NCBI GenBank assembly: GCA_016704435.1
Contig: JADJAB010000002.1
Location: forward strand, 248,001 to 312,000
Origin: Rhodobacter sp.
GTDB lineage: Bacteria > Pseudomonadota > Alphaproteobacteria > Rhodobacterales > Rhodobacteraceae
DNA: 64,000 bases
Direction of reading: 5' to 3'
Part shown: in pieces, positions 36,848-47,125 of the stretch
Layout of the letters: each line of letters opens with the position of its first letter
Numbering within the stretch: the first letter of the stretch is position 1
Position numbers and translations under genes: made by a program
The notes under the pieces: model-generated
Seen by the model: the letters and a program-made list of their open reading frames with translations, nothing else
Databases searched by the model: none
What the model was told of the DNA's origin: nothing

Positions 36848-38386
36848 TCAGTTCAGGCAGGCGTCGTGCAGGTTGATGCGGCTGTCGGCGCTGGGCTGCC
36901 AGCCGGTCACCTTCTTCGACACACCGTAGATGTCCTGCGGCACCCAGAGATAGACGTAAGGCTGGTCGGCGTTGATCATCAGTTCCGCTTCGCGATACAT
37001 CGCGCGGCGCTTTTCCACGTCCAGTTCCACCGCCGCCGCGGTCCAGCAGCGCGTCAAGCGCGGGTTGGCGTAGCCGGCCGAATTGCCCCGGTCATTGGTC
37101 TTGTGGGTCGGCGTGAAGATGTCGAACGGGTCGAGCGAGCCGTTGCCCCAGCTAGAGAAATACATGTCGCCCGACTTCGCGCCGCCCTTGGTGCGCCACT
37201 TGTCGGTCAGCTGTGCGCTTTCGCCCACCACGACCGTGGTGCGGATGCCGGCCTTGGTCAGCATCGAGGCCAGCGCCTCGGCGGTATCCTTGAAGGCGCC
37301 TTCGGTGTCCAGCGTCACGTCGATCCCGTCCGGATAGCCCGCCTCGGCCAGCAGGGCCATGGCCTTTTCCGGATCGTGGGCCACCTTCGGCAATGCGCTG
37401 GCGCCAAAGGCATCGGGCGACAGGATGCCGTCAATGGGCGAAGCAGTGCCTTCAAGGATCTTGTCGATGATCAGCTGCTTGTCGATCGCCATCGCGGCGG
37501 CCTGGCGCACCTTCAGATCGTCGAAATACTCGCCTTCCAGGTTCATCGCGATGAAGAAGCTGCGGGTGCCGTTCACCGTCATCACCTGGGTGCCTTCGTT
37601 CGACTCGACCTGGCCGATCGAGAAAGCAGGCAATTCGTTGATGATATGCACCTCGCCGGCCAGAAGGGCGGCAACACGGCTGGCGCTTTCGGGGATGATC
37701 TTGAAGATCACGCGGTCGACACAGGCCTTGCCCACCGGCGGGATATCCGCCGCACCGCCGTAGTAGTCCTCGAACCGCTCCAGGATCAGCGCATCGCCCT
37801 TGCGCCATTCCGCCAGCTTGAACGGGCCGGTGCCGTTTTCGGCGGTGGCGACGCCGTCGTTGCCGGTCTTCTCGACCCAGGCCTTCGACACGATCTGCTG
37901 GTTCGGCAGCATCGCGGGCAGGATCGGCCAAGGCTCCTTGAGCGTGATCCGCACCGTATCCGGCGCCGTCACCTCGACCGAGGCGATGGGGCCCATCAGC
38001 CCCTGGCGCGGGCTGGTGACGCCATCGCCCATGCCGCCGTCCAGGACCACGCGGTCCAGGGTGAACTTGACATCCTCGGCCGTCATCTCGGTCCCGTCGT
38101 GGAACCTGATACCGGGGCGCAGCTTGAAATCGTATTCGGTGGCCGAGACCTGGGTCATCGACTCGGCGATCTCCGGCACCACCAGCATGTCTGCATCGCG
38201 GGTCAGCAGCCCGTCATACATGTTTCGGATGACGGTCTCGGTCTCGCGCTTGCGGTGGTTGGCGGGGTCCAGCGTGTCGGCATCAAGCGTGAAGCCGACG
38301 ATCAGATCCTCGGCCGCCACCGGGGCGGGCAGAATGGGCAAGGCGGCCAGCGCTGTGGCCATCAGAAGGCGCGGCAATGCGGTCAT
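36848..38386 (-). CDS. Peptide ABC transporter substrate-binding protein (DppA-like), system 1
   Basis: A 512-residue periplasmic SBP_bac_5 protein with a signal peptide (MTALPRLLMATALAALPILP, cleavage near AVAA-ED). DADTLDPANHRKRETETVIR and PGIRFHDGTEMTAEDVKFTL are the hallmark binding-protein motifs. First gene of operon 1, 24 nt before the DppB-like start, and directly downstream of the sigma-54 promoter at 38459-38474. Ligand likely a peptide or peptide-like amide; specificity unknown. Confidence 0.93.
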   Translation of the reverse strand: MTALPRLLMATALAALPILPAPVAAEDLIVGFTLDADTLDPANHRKRETETVIRNMYDGLLTRDADMLVVPEIAESMTQVSATEYDFKLRPGIRFHDGTEMTAEDVKFTLDRVVLDGGMGDGVTSPRQGLMGPIASVEVTAPDTVRITLKEPWPILPAMLPNQQIVSKAWVEKTGNDGVATAENGTGPFKLAEWRKGDALILERFEDYYGGAADIPPVGKACVDRVIFKIIPESASRVAALLAGEVHIINELPAFSIGQVESNEGTQVMTVNGTRSFFIAMNLEGEYFDDLKVRQAAAMAIDKQLIIDKILEGTASPIDGILSPDAFGASALPKVAHDPEKAMALLAEAGYPDGIDVTLDTEGAFKDTAEALASMLTKAGIRTTVVVGESAQLTDKWRTKGGAKSGDMYFSSWGNGSLDPFDIFTPTHKTNDRGNSAGYANPRLTRCWTAAAVELDVEKRRAMYREAELMINADQPYVYLWVPQDIYGVSKKVTGWQPSADSRINLHDACLN

Positions 38387-38458
38387 CGATCTCTCCCTTG
38401 TGGATGACCCCCGCGGGACGGAGGCCGTGGTCCTTGTTGGTTCGGACACCCCTCTGCA

Positions 38459-38474
38459 TGCACAAGCCGTGCCA
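38459..38474 (-). promoter_or_regulatory. Sigma-54 (-24/-12) promoter of the system 1 transporter operon
   Basis: Minus-strand TGGCACGGCTTGTGCA, with GG-N10-GC spacing and a perfect -24 element TGGCACG. Predicted transcription start near 38449, about 63 nt before the DppA-like start codon. The extra rpoN gene ends only 80 bp upstream. Its sister site is at 30776-30791. Confidence 0.85.
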
Positions 38475-38553
38475 CGGTTGCGGGGGCCGTGGCGCCGGGT
38501 GCGCGCTTGCTTGCCGGGCTGATGCGTGACATTCACGCGGCGGCGTTTGCGTT

Positions 38554-39861
38554 TCACGCCATGCGGCGGGCTGATCGGGGCGGAATGCCCGCCAGGGCGC
38601 GATACTTCGCCACCGTCCGCCGCGCCAGCGCCGCCCCTTCGGGCAAGAGCAGCCGTGCAATCGCCGCGTCGTCCAGCGGGTGCGACGGGTCTTCGGCGGC
38701 GACCAGCGCCCGCATCCGTTGCAAGACAGCCTGCACCGACGGCGCCGCCTCGGACATCCTTGCAGCCGGGGCGGCGGCGCATAGCAGCGCGCGCAGGCTG
38801 ACCGTGCGACGCGGCAGGGCCAGCACCAGCGCCGCCGTCACCCGGCTGACGGTGCTGCGGTGCAGGCCGGTGCTGGCGGCCAGGTCGTTGATCGTCAGCG
38901 CGGCCAGCGGCGCCTGCCCGCGCAGATGCGCGTCCTGCGCCGCCACGATGTCGCCGGCAATCGCCAGCACCGAGGCGTGGCGCCGCTCCAGCGCCAGGAT
39001 CAGCGCGCGGGCCTCGCGCAGCCGGTCGGGCGAGGTCTCGGCGCCGGGCGTCAGCCGCAGGACGGGTGCACTCTCGCTGTTCAATTCCAGAAGCCAGCCA
39101 TCGCCATCGCGCCGCAACTGAAGGTCAGGCGGGCGGGGCGGCGCGACGGCCTGCGAGAAGGCGGCGCCGGGCTTCGGATCCATCCGCCGCAACTGGCCGA
39201 CCATCGCCGCCACTGCGTCGGGCGGGGCGTCGCATTCCTCTGCCAGAGCCTGGATGTCGCCGGCGGCCAGCAGCGGGAGGTTGTCCAGCAGCGCCGCGAA
39301 GGCCGGGGTCAGCAGGCCGCGGTCTTCGGCCTGCAATGCCAGGCATTCCGCCAGCGACCGCGCGAACAGGCCCGCCGGCTCGGCCTGCTGCAACTGGCGC
39401 AGCACCGCTTCGGCCCGGTCGGGCGCAGCCCCCGCTTCCGCCGCGATCTCGGCGACCGGGGCACCCAGCCAGCCGCTCGGCTCCAGCGCCACAAGAAAGG
39501 CATGGGCCAGCCCGCGGTCTTGCGGCGCGCGCACCAGCAGCGGCAGCTGCGCCTCGACATGGGCAATCAGGCCGGGATCCGCGGCGGCGATCCGGTCGGT
39601 CTCCAGCCCGCCCGGCCCGGCCTGCCCGGCCATCGGCGGCGGGCGCGAACCGCCGCGCGGCGCAACATGGCGCACCAGATCGAGCCAGGCGCCGGGCGTG
39701 GCCTTTTCGGCCGGGGTCAGGGTCAGCACGGCCGATTGCAGATCGGCCAGCCGGGCAGACAGCTCGGCATTGCCCAGCGCCAGAAACCCGATCGCCTGGC
39801 GCAGCGCCGGCGTCATCGCCAGCGTGCCGCGCTGTTTCAGGCCAAGGTGCAGGTCGCTCAT
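38554..39861 (-). CDS. rpoN: RNA polymerase sigma-54 factor, accessory copy
   Basis: A 435-residue RpoN. Region I starts LGLKQRGTLAMTPALRQAIG, the helix-turn-helix TINDLAASTGLHRSTVSRVT is at 323-342, and the RpoN box ARRTVAKYR at 413-421 reads the -24 element. Members of this group often have several rpoN copies matched to their own activators and promoters, as shown for Rhodobacter sphaeroides. It begins 39 nt past the S9 peptidase stop, as the last gene of the upstream array, and its own stop lies just before a -24/-12 promoter. It is not in the usual lptB-rpoN-hpf-ptsN context, so it is an accessory copy dedicated to this island (inference). Confidence 0.94.
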   Translation of the reverse strand: MSDLHLGLKQRGTLAMTPALRQAIGFLALGNAELSARLADLQSAVLTLTPAEKATPGAWLDLVRHVAPRGGSRPPPMAGQAGPGGLETDRIAAADPGLIAHVEAQLPLLVRAPQDRGLAHAFLVALEPSGWLGAPVAEIAAEAGAAPDRAEAVLRQLQQAEPAGLFARSLAECLALQAEDRGLLTPAFAALLDNLPLLAAGDIQALAEECDAPPDAVAAMVGQLRRMDPKPGAAFSQAVAPPRPPDLQLRRDGDGWLLELNSESAPVLRLTPGAETSPDRLREARALILALERRHASVLAIAGDIVAAQDAHLRGQAPLAALTINDLAASTGLHRSTVSRVTAALVLALPRRTVSLRALLCAAAPAARMSEAAPSVQAVLQRMRALVAAEDPSHPLDDAAIARLLLPEGAALARRTVAKYRALAGIPPRSARRMA

Positions 39862-39900
39862 CGTTCCAGTGTCCGGGCGACGGCGGCGGAAGGCAAGCCG

Positions 39901-41706
39901 TCAGCCGCGCATGCCGTCGCGGAAGGCGCGTTCCAGGAAGGCGGCCGAGGCCCGCAGGTAGCGGTCCACATTGCTGCGCCGGAACACGCCATGGCCTTCG
40001 TCCTCGAACAGCATCACCTCATGCGGGATACCCGCTGCCGTCAGCTCGCGCACCGCCGCATGGGTGTTTTCCGGGCCGACGTTGCTGTCGGCCAGGCCAT
40101 GCACGATCATCACATGGCCGCGGATCCGGTCGATGAAACGGCCGGGCGAGGCATTGGCGTATTTCTCGGGAAATTCCTCTGGCGTGCCGCCCATCATCTC
40201 TTCGGAATAGGCGCGGCCGTGGGGCATTTCAGTCGCGTGGTAGTCGATGTCGAGGCGATACATGCCGCACATCGGAATCGCCGCCGTCACCAGATCGGCG
40301 GCACGGGTGATGGCGAACCAGCTGGAGAACCCGCCGTAGCTGTTGCCCGCCACGGCAATGGGGCCGGGAATGCCCGCCGCCCGCGCCGCCTCAAGACCGG
40401 CGCGGATGTCGGCCTGTTCGCGGCCGCCCCAGCCGTCGTCCTTCACCGCCTCGCGGTGGTCATGGCCAAAGCCGGTGGAGCCTCGGTAGTTGGGGTCGAG
40501 CACCGCATAGCCAGAGGCGACCCAGAACTGGATCTTCGGGTTCACCCAGTCTTCGGAATGCCAGGTCGGGCCGCCGTGAACGTAGCCGATCAGGCCCTTT
40601 GCCGGGCCATTCGGGCGGTAGAGCCAGCCCTGCACCGGGCGACCATCGGGGGCGGTCCAGCGGAAGTCCTGCGGGGTGGCGTGCTGGCGCGCGGGGTTTT
40701 CCGGCGCCTGGGCGATGATCCGGCAGGTGCCGTCTGCGGCCACAGCCACCAGATCATGCGGGGCGTCGGCGTCATAGGCCTCGGCCAGCCAGCCGCCTTG
40801 CGGCAGGGCGGCATGTGGCAGAAGGCTGCGGCGTCCTGACGTGTTGGGCAGCGGGCGGAGGCTGCGGCCTTCGACCAAAGCGGCGCGGGTATGGCTGCGG
40901 TCATGGTGGATGCAGAGGAAGGCGGGGCCGGTGCCGGCCAGCACATCATGCGGGAAAAGGGCAGGTTCTTCGGCCAGCCAGTCCTGCGTGCCGGTGGACA
41001 GGGTGAGGATGCCCAGCCCGTCGCGCCCGTCACGGTCGGCGACAAGGGCGATGCGGTCATCGTCCAGCCAGACGCCACGGGCATTGTTGGCGGGGCCAAG
41101 GTTCAGCACCTCGCGGCAATCCGATCCGTCCACGTTCAGCACCCAGAGCTGCGTGCCCGCGGGGGCGAATTCGTGGCGGTGCCACAGCAGACGGGTGCCA
41201 TCTGGCGACAGTTTCGGGCCGGTCTCGAACGGGCTATCGGCGCGGGCCAGGCAACTGCGGGCGCCGGAGGTCAGGTCCTGGCGCCAAAGCCAGCCGCCTA
41301 GCGTCACCTCGGCAGAACCATAGTCGAAATTCGCGGTGAAGAAGATCGCCCGGCCGTCGGCGCCGAAGCTGCCGCCGTAAAGGTAATGGCTGGATTGCAC
41401 CGGCGTCAGTTGCGTCAGGACGCGGCTGGCGCGGTCCAGCAGCATGAGGTGGTCGTGTTCGTTGGAATGCACCGATTGCGCCAGGATCAACCGGCTGCCA
41501 TCGGGCGAGACATCGCGGATCCCGAAGTGATCCGTTCCATGGGTCAGACGCTCCGGCGGGTCGGAGCCGTCCAGCGGCGCGCACCAGACGTCGTCGGTCT
41601 CGGTCGGGCCGGACCAGCACCAGAAGGCCCACCTGCCATCGGCCGAGGCGTGGACATTGGACAGCTGGGGCACGGCGGCCCAGAGGGAGGCGAGGTCTTG
41701 GGTCAT
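39901..41706 (-). CDS. S9 family (prolyl oligopeptidase-like) serine peptidase
   Basis: A 601-residue two-domain enzyme: an N-terminal WD-like beta-propeller (VSPDGSRLI, KLSPDGTRLLW repeats) and a C-terminal alpha/beta-hydrolase domain. The nucleophile is in GNSYGG (Ser456), with Asp540 in HGLADSNVG and His572 in EDEGHGVF. This fits acylaminoacyl-peptidase/dipeptidyl peptidase type enzymes that trim short peptides in the cytoplasm. The start is at 41706 (MTQDLASLWAAVPQLS); the stop of the ATPase gene downstream of system 2 is 1 nt away at 41708. Probably processes peptides imported by system 2. Confidence 0.92.
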   Translation of the reverse strand: MTQDLASLWAAVPQLSNVHASADGRWAFWCWSGPTETDDVWCAPLDGSDPPERLTHGTDHFGIRDVSPDGSRLILAQSVHSNEHDHLMLLDRASRVLTQLTPVQSSHYLYGGSFGADGRAIFFTANFDYGSAEVTLGGWLWRQDLTSGARSCLARADSPFETGPKLSPDGTRLLWHRHEFAPAGTQLWVLNVDGSDCREVLNLGPANNARGVWLDDDRIALVADRDGRDGLGILTLSTGTQDWLAEEPALFPHDVLAGTGPAFLCIHHDRSHTRAALVEGRSLRPLPNTSGRRSLLPHAALPQGGWLAEAYDADAPHDLVAVAADGTCRIIAQAPENPARQHATPQDFRWTAPDGRPVQGWLYRPNGPAKGLIGYVHGGPTWHSEDWVNPKIQFWVASGYAVLDPNYRGSTGFGHDHREAVKDDGWGGREQADIRAGLEAARAAGIPGPIAVAGNSYGGFSSWFAITRAADLVTAAIPMCGMYRLDIDYHATEMPHGRAYSEEMMGGTPEEFPEKYANASPGRFIDRIRGHVMIVHGLADSNVGPENTHAAVRELTAAGIPHEVMLFEDEGHGVFRRSNVDRYLRASAAFLERAFRDGMRG

Positions 41707-41707
41707 G

Positions 41708-42672
41708 TCAGGTCTCGATGAAATGGCAGGCGGCGGTGCGGCCCTCGGCCACCGGGCGCAACTCGGGGCGCTCCTGGCGGCAGAGGTCGGCGGCCTTGGG
41801 GCAGCGGCTGGCGAAGACACAGCCGGGCGGCGGGGTGAGGACGGACGGTAATTCGCCCGGCAGCGAGGTGCCGATGCGGCCGCGCTCGCGCCTTGGGTCC
41901 GGCTCGGGAACGGCCTGCATCAGGGCCTGGCTATAGGGGTGCAGCGGCTGGGTGTAGAACGCATTGCGGGGCGCGGTTTCCATCACGCGGCCCAGGCACA
42001 TCACCATCACGTCATGGCTGATGTGGCGCACCACGGCCAGGTTGTGCGAGATGAAGACCAGCGCCAGCCCCATCCTTTCCTGCAGGTCCATCAACAGGTT
42101 GATGACCTGTGCCTGGATCGACACGTCCAGCGCCGAGACCGGCTCGTCGCAGATGATCATCTTCGGCCGGCCGACGATGGCCCGCGCGATGCCGACGCGC
42201 TGCGCCTGTCCGCCCGACAGTTCATGCGGGTAGCGGTCGGCGAAATCGGCCGAAAGGCCGACCTGTTGCAGGGCCTCGACGGCGCGGGCGCGGGCGTCCT
42301 TGCGCGAGAGGCCGGGTTCAAAGGTGGCCAGGGGGCGCGAGACGATGCGGCCCAGCGTCATCCGCGGGTCCAGCGCGGCGACGGGATCCTGGAAGATGAT
42401 CTGCATCTCGGCCCGGCGGCGACGCAGGTCGGGGATATGGGCCATGTCCTGGCCCTGCCACAGCACCTGCCCTTCCGAGGGTTCGATCAGCCGCAACAGC
42501 GCGCGGCCCAGAGTGCTCTTGCCGCAACCGCTTTCGCCCACCACGCCGAGGGTGCGGCCGGGTTCAAGCGCCAGCGAGACATCGTGGACGATGGGCAGAA
42601 GCCGGGTCGCGCCGAACAGGCCGACACCGGGGATGGTGTAGCCGACGCCCAGGTTGCGGGTTTCCAGCAGGC

Positions 42673-42676
<4 letters not shown>
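41708..42676 (-). CDS. Oligopeptide ABC transporter ATPase 2 (DppF/OppF-like), system 2
   Basis: A 322-residue ATPase subunit: Walker A GESGCGKST, IFQDPVAALDPRMTLG, signature LSGGQAQRVGIARAIV, Walker B MIICDEPVSALDVSIQAQVI, and the C-terminal oligopeptide domain with CVFASRCPKAADLC. The start overlaps the DppD-like stop by 4 bp. Intact, unlike its system 1 counterpart. Confidence 0.95.
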
Positions 42677-43648
<972 letters not shown>

Positions 43649-43659
<11 letters not shown>

Positions 43660-44536
43660 TGGGGTCAAACGCGTCCCTGAGGCCATCGGCGATGAAGTTG
43701 AGGGTGAACAGCACGGTGGCCAGAAGGATGCCGGGCAAGAGCAGCAGGCGAAGGTCGGTGTCCATCGCGTTGGTGCCGGTCTGGATCAGGTTGCCCCATG
43801 AGGCCTGCGGTTCCTTGATGCCGATGCCGAGGAAGGAGAGGAACGACTCCGACAGGATCACTTCGGGGACCAACAGGCTGCCGTAGACGATGACGACCGA
43901 GATGCAGTTCGGCACGATATGTTCGATGATGATCTGGCGGTTGGTCATGCCGCCGGCCCTTGCGGCCTCGACGAATTCCCTGCGCGCCAGCGATTGCGCC
44001 TGGGCGCGGACGATGACGGCGGGGGTCAGCCAGAGGGTGAAGACGATGGCGGCGAAAAGGGCGATGTTGCCGCCGCCGAACAGCAGGGAAAGCAGAATCA
44101 CAAGGATCACATAGGGAAAGCCGTAAAGGATCTCGACCAGCCGCATCATCAGCCCGTCGGCGCGACCGCCGACAAAGCCCGCGACAGCACCATAAAGCAC
44201 GCCGATCACGCCCGCGACCAAAGCGCCGAGAAAGCCGATGGTCAGCGATACGCGGCCCCCTTCCAGCACCCGCACCAGTAGGTCGCGCCCGAAATCATCG
44301 GTGCCAAAGGGGTGGGCCGAGAACAGGTTGATCCCGGCAGAGATGTTGTCGAAATCGGCATCCTCTCCGGTGAAGGGAAAGGCATAGGGGCCCAGGAAAC
44401 AGGCCAGCACCACCGCCGCCAGCAGCCAGACCGACACCATCGCCAGCCAGTTCTTGCGAAAGCGCCGGAATTGCAGTTGCAGGGTAGAAGCCGAGCGGGC
44501 GGGAGCTGCTTCGTGCAAGGTGATGTCACTGGGCAT
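43649..44536 (-). CDS. Oligopeptide ABC transporter permease (DppC-like), system 2
   Basis: A 295-residue permease: N-terminal QFRRFRKNWLAMVSVWLLAA, HPFGTDDFGRDLLVRVLEGG, EAA-loop EFVEAARAGGMTNRQIIIEH, and FLSFLGIGIKEPQASWGNL. Start at 44536 (MPSDITLHEAAPAR). It overlaps the upstream permease by 11 bp. Confidence 0.94.
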
Positions 44537-45449
44537 TGCGCAACCTCGGGTCCATCCAGGCGCGGACGACATCCGTGCCGATGTTGAACAGGATCAGAAG
44601 ACCGCCATAAAGAAGGGTGATCCCCATGACCAAGGGGTAGTCGCGGTTCAGGGCCGCATCGACGAAATGCCGCCCGATGCCGGGCAGGGCAAAGACCGTC
44701 TCGATCAGGATAGAGCCGGTGATGATGGCGGCGGTGGCGGGGCCAAGATAGGCGACGACGGGCAAAAGCGCGCCTTTCAGCGTGTGTTTCCACAGGGTCC
44801 GCCGCCAGCCGATGCCCTTGGCCCGCGCGGTGCGGACATAGTTTTCGCGCAGGGTCTCGATCATCGAGGTGCGGGTGAGGCGGCTGATATAGGCGATGTT
44901 CGGCAGCGCCAGCACCAAGACCGGCAGGATCAGGCTGCGCAGCCCGGCGTCCCAGCCGCCGACCGGCAGCCAGCCCAGTTTCAGCGCGAAGATCACCTGG
45001 AGGATCGGGCCGATGACAAATATCGGAATCGCGATGCCGATGACGCCGACGATGCCGGCGACATAGTCGGTCACCCCGTTGCGGCGCAGGGCGCCGGCGA
45101 TGCCAAGTGCCACGCCCACGACGGAGGCGACGACCACCGCCCAGAAGCCGATGGTCAGCGAATAGGGCAGGCCCGAGGCGATGATGTCGCCCACCGAATA
45201 GTCGCGGAACCGGGTGGAGGGGCCAAGGTCAAGATGCAGAAGGCCCCAGACAAAACGGCCGAACTGCTTCCAGACCGGCTCATCCAGATGGAAGGCCGCT
45301 TCGATATTGGCCTGCACGTCGGGCGATATCTTGCGGTTCTTCGAAAACGGCCCGCCGGGCGCCAGCCGCATGACGAAAAACGTCAGCGTGACCAGTGCCG
45401 CCAAAGTCAGGCCACCGTTCCACAGCCTTTTGAGGATGAATCTCAGCAT
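44526..45449 (-). CDS. Oligopeptide ABC transporter permease (DppB/OppB-like), system 2
   Basis: A 307-residue permease: MLRFILKRLWNGGLTLAALV leads a first helix, then LAPGGPFSKNRKISPDVQ, the EAA-loop NYVRTARAKGIGWRRTLWKH and the C-terminal NIGTDVVRAWMDPRLRNA. The PGGPF motif after the first helix is the OppB type, so longer peptides may be carried than by system 1. It begins 46 nt past the binding-protein stop. Confidence 0.94.
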   Translation of the reverse strand: MLRFILKRLWNGGLTLAALVTLTFFVMRLAPGGPFSKNRKISPDVQANIEAAFHLDEPVWKQFGRFVWGLLHLDLGPSTRFRDYSVGDIIASGLPYSLTIGFWAVVVASVVGVALGIAGALRRNGVTDYVAGIVGVIGIAIPIFVIGPILQVIFALKLGWLPVGGWDAGLRSLILPVLVLALPNIAYISRLTRTSMIETLRENYVRTARAKGIGWRRTLWKHTLKGALLPVVAYLGPATAAIITGSILIETVFALPGIGRHFVDAALNRDYPLVMGITLLYGGLLILFNIGTDVVRAWMDPRLRNAQ

Positions 45450-45495
45450 CTGGAGCCCCCAGGGGAAACGGCGGCCCGAAGGCCGCCGCCGGTGA

Positions 45496-47094
45496 TCATT
45501 CCAAAGACAGGAACTGGCTGTTGTAGTAACCCGTCGGCGAAGCGACCCAGCCCTTGACATGCGGGCTGACCAGCGAGCGCGAAGGCTCGATGGCGATGGG
45601 GGCAAAGATCAAATCATCCAGCAGGATCTTCTCCGCCTTGGCCAGTTCGATGTTGCGGCTGGCGGCGTCGGGCTTGGTGGCCGCGACATCCATCTGCGCG
45701 TCATACTCGGGCTTGACCCAGTTGTAGCCGGGATCGGACGAGGGGCGCTGATAGGCCAGGAAGGTTTCGGCCCCGGCGAAATCACCGATCAGGTTGTCGG
45801 CGAACACATCCCAGCCACCGGCATAAAAGGCGTCCAGCCAGGCCTTGCGCTCCATCGGCTCTACCGTGGCTTCGACGCCCAGAACCTTTTTCCACATCAG
45901 GGCCACGCCTTGCGCCAGTCGGGTGCGGTCTTCGGCTACGGTGGTGATGATGTTCAGTTTTAAAGGATTGCCCGGACCAAAGCCCGCCGCCGTCATCAGT
46001 TCGACCGCCTTGGCCTCACGTTCGGCCTGGGTCAGTTCGGCATAGGGCATTTTCGGGCCGTCATAGGTGGGATCGAACCCGCCCGCATAGGAATAGCTGG
46101 GAATCGCACCGCCCTTGACGATCTTTTCCTGCAGCACCTCGCGGTCAATCGCCAGCGACAGCGCCATGCGGACGTTGATATCCTGCAATTCGGGCTTGGT
46201 CAGGTCGAAGGAGTAGTAGGTCACTTCGGTCGCGGGCGAGATGAAGACCTGCTCGGGAATCGAGGCTTTCAGCGCCTCGATCTGGTTCACCGGGATGTCA
46301 TAGGTGATGTCCAACTCGCCCGCCTGATAGCGCTTCAACTCGGTCGTCACGTCTTCGGTGACATAGTATTTGACGAAGGGAATGGCGACATTGGCGGCAT
46401 CCCAGTAGTTGGGGTTTTTCTCCAGCAGCACATGGCTTTGCGGCACGATCTCGCGGAACACATAGGCACCGTTCGAGACCACCTTGGCGGGGTCGACGAA
46501 GCCTGCGGCGCCGTTGGCCTGCAGGCTGGGGGTGTGCAGCGGCGGGATCTGGAAGGCGCCCATGATGAACATGATATGCGGCGCGGGCGTCAGCATGTCG
46601 ATCACCACGGTGCGGTCATCGGGGGCGGTGACGCCCAGGGCCGAGGCGTCGGTGGTGACGCCATTGGCGATGTCGGCCGCGCCTTTGACCTGCACGACAG
46701 AATAGAAGTAGTAGCCCTTTTCGCTGACCGTCGCAGGGTCAAGCGTGCGGGCGACGGAATTGACGAAATCCTGCGCCACGATCGGATCGCCATTCGACCA
46801 TTTCAGACCTTCGCGCAGATGGAAGGTATAGGTCTTGCCATCTTCGCTGATGTCCCAGCTTTCGGCCGCACCGGGCTGGACGTCGCCGCCGGGGCCATAG
46901 GTCACCAGCCCCTCATAGGCATCCATCAGGATCCAGCCGGCGGCGCCGTCAAAGTTCACCTGCGGATCCAGCGAGGACCATTCCGAGCCGATGCCCCGGT
47001 CCAGCACGTCATCGGCAAACGCCGGGGCGGCAGCGCCCAGCGAAAGGGCCAGCGCGGCCCCGGCCAGCCAACGGCCAATTCCTGTTGTTTTCAT
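45496..47094 (-). CDS. Peptide ABC transporter substrate-binding protein (OppA-like), system 2
   Basis: A 532-residue periplasmic binding protein with a signal peptide (MKTTGIGRWLAGAALALSLG, cleavage near APAFA-DD). EWSSLDPQVNFDGAAGWILM, HLREGLKWSNGDPIVAQDFV and LSLAIDREVLQEKIVKGGAI are SBP_bac_5/OppA motifs. Start at 47094. It follows the deacylase gene by 31 nt and leads the permease and ATPase genes of system 2. Confidence 0.94.
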   Translation of the reverse strand: MKTTGIGRWLAGAALALSLGAAAPAFADDVLDRGIGSEWSSLDPQVNFDGAAGWILMDAYEGLVTYGPGGDVQPGAAESWDISEDGKTYTFHLREGLKWSNGDPIVAQDFVNSVARTLDPATVSEKGYYFYSVVQVKGAADIANGVTTDASALGVTAPDDRTVVIDMLTPAPHIMFIMGAFQIPPLHTPSLQANGAAGFVDPAKVVSNGAYVFREIVPQSHVLLEKNPNYWDAANVAIPFVKYYVTEDVTTELKRYQAGELDITYDIPVNQIEALKASIPEQVFISPATEVTYYSFDLTKPELQDINVRMALSLAIDREVLQEKIVKGGAIPSYSYAGGFDPTYDGPKMPYAELTQAEREAKAVELMTAAGFGPGNPLKLNIITTVAEDRTRLAQGVALMWKKVLGVEATVEPMERKAWLDAFYAGGWDVFADNLIGDFAGAETFLAYQRPSSDPGYNWVKPEYDAQMDVAATKPDAASRNIELAKAEKILLDDLIFAPIAIEPSRSLVSPHVKGWVASPTGYYNSQFLSLE

Positions 47095-47125
47095 CGTCGT
47101 TACTCCCTGTCGTTTCTGTTGGTCT

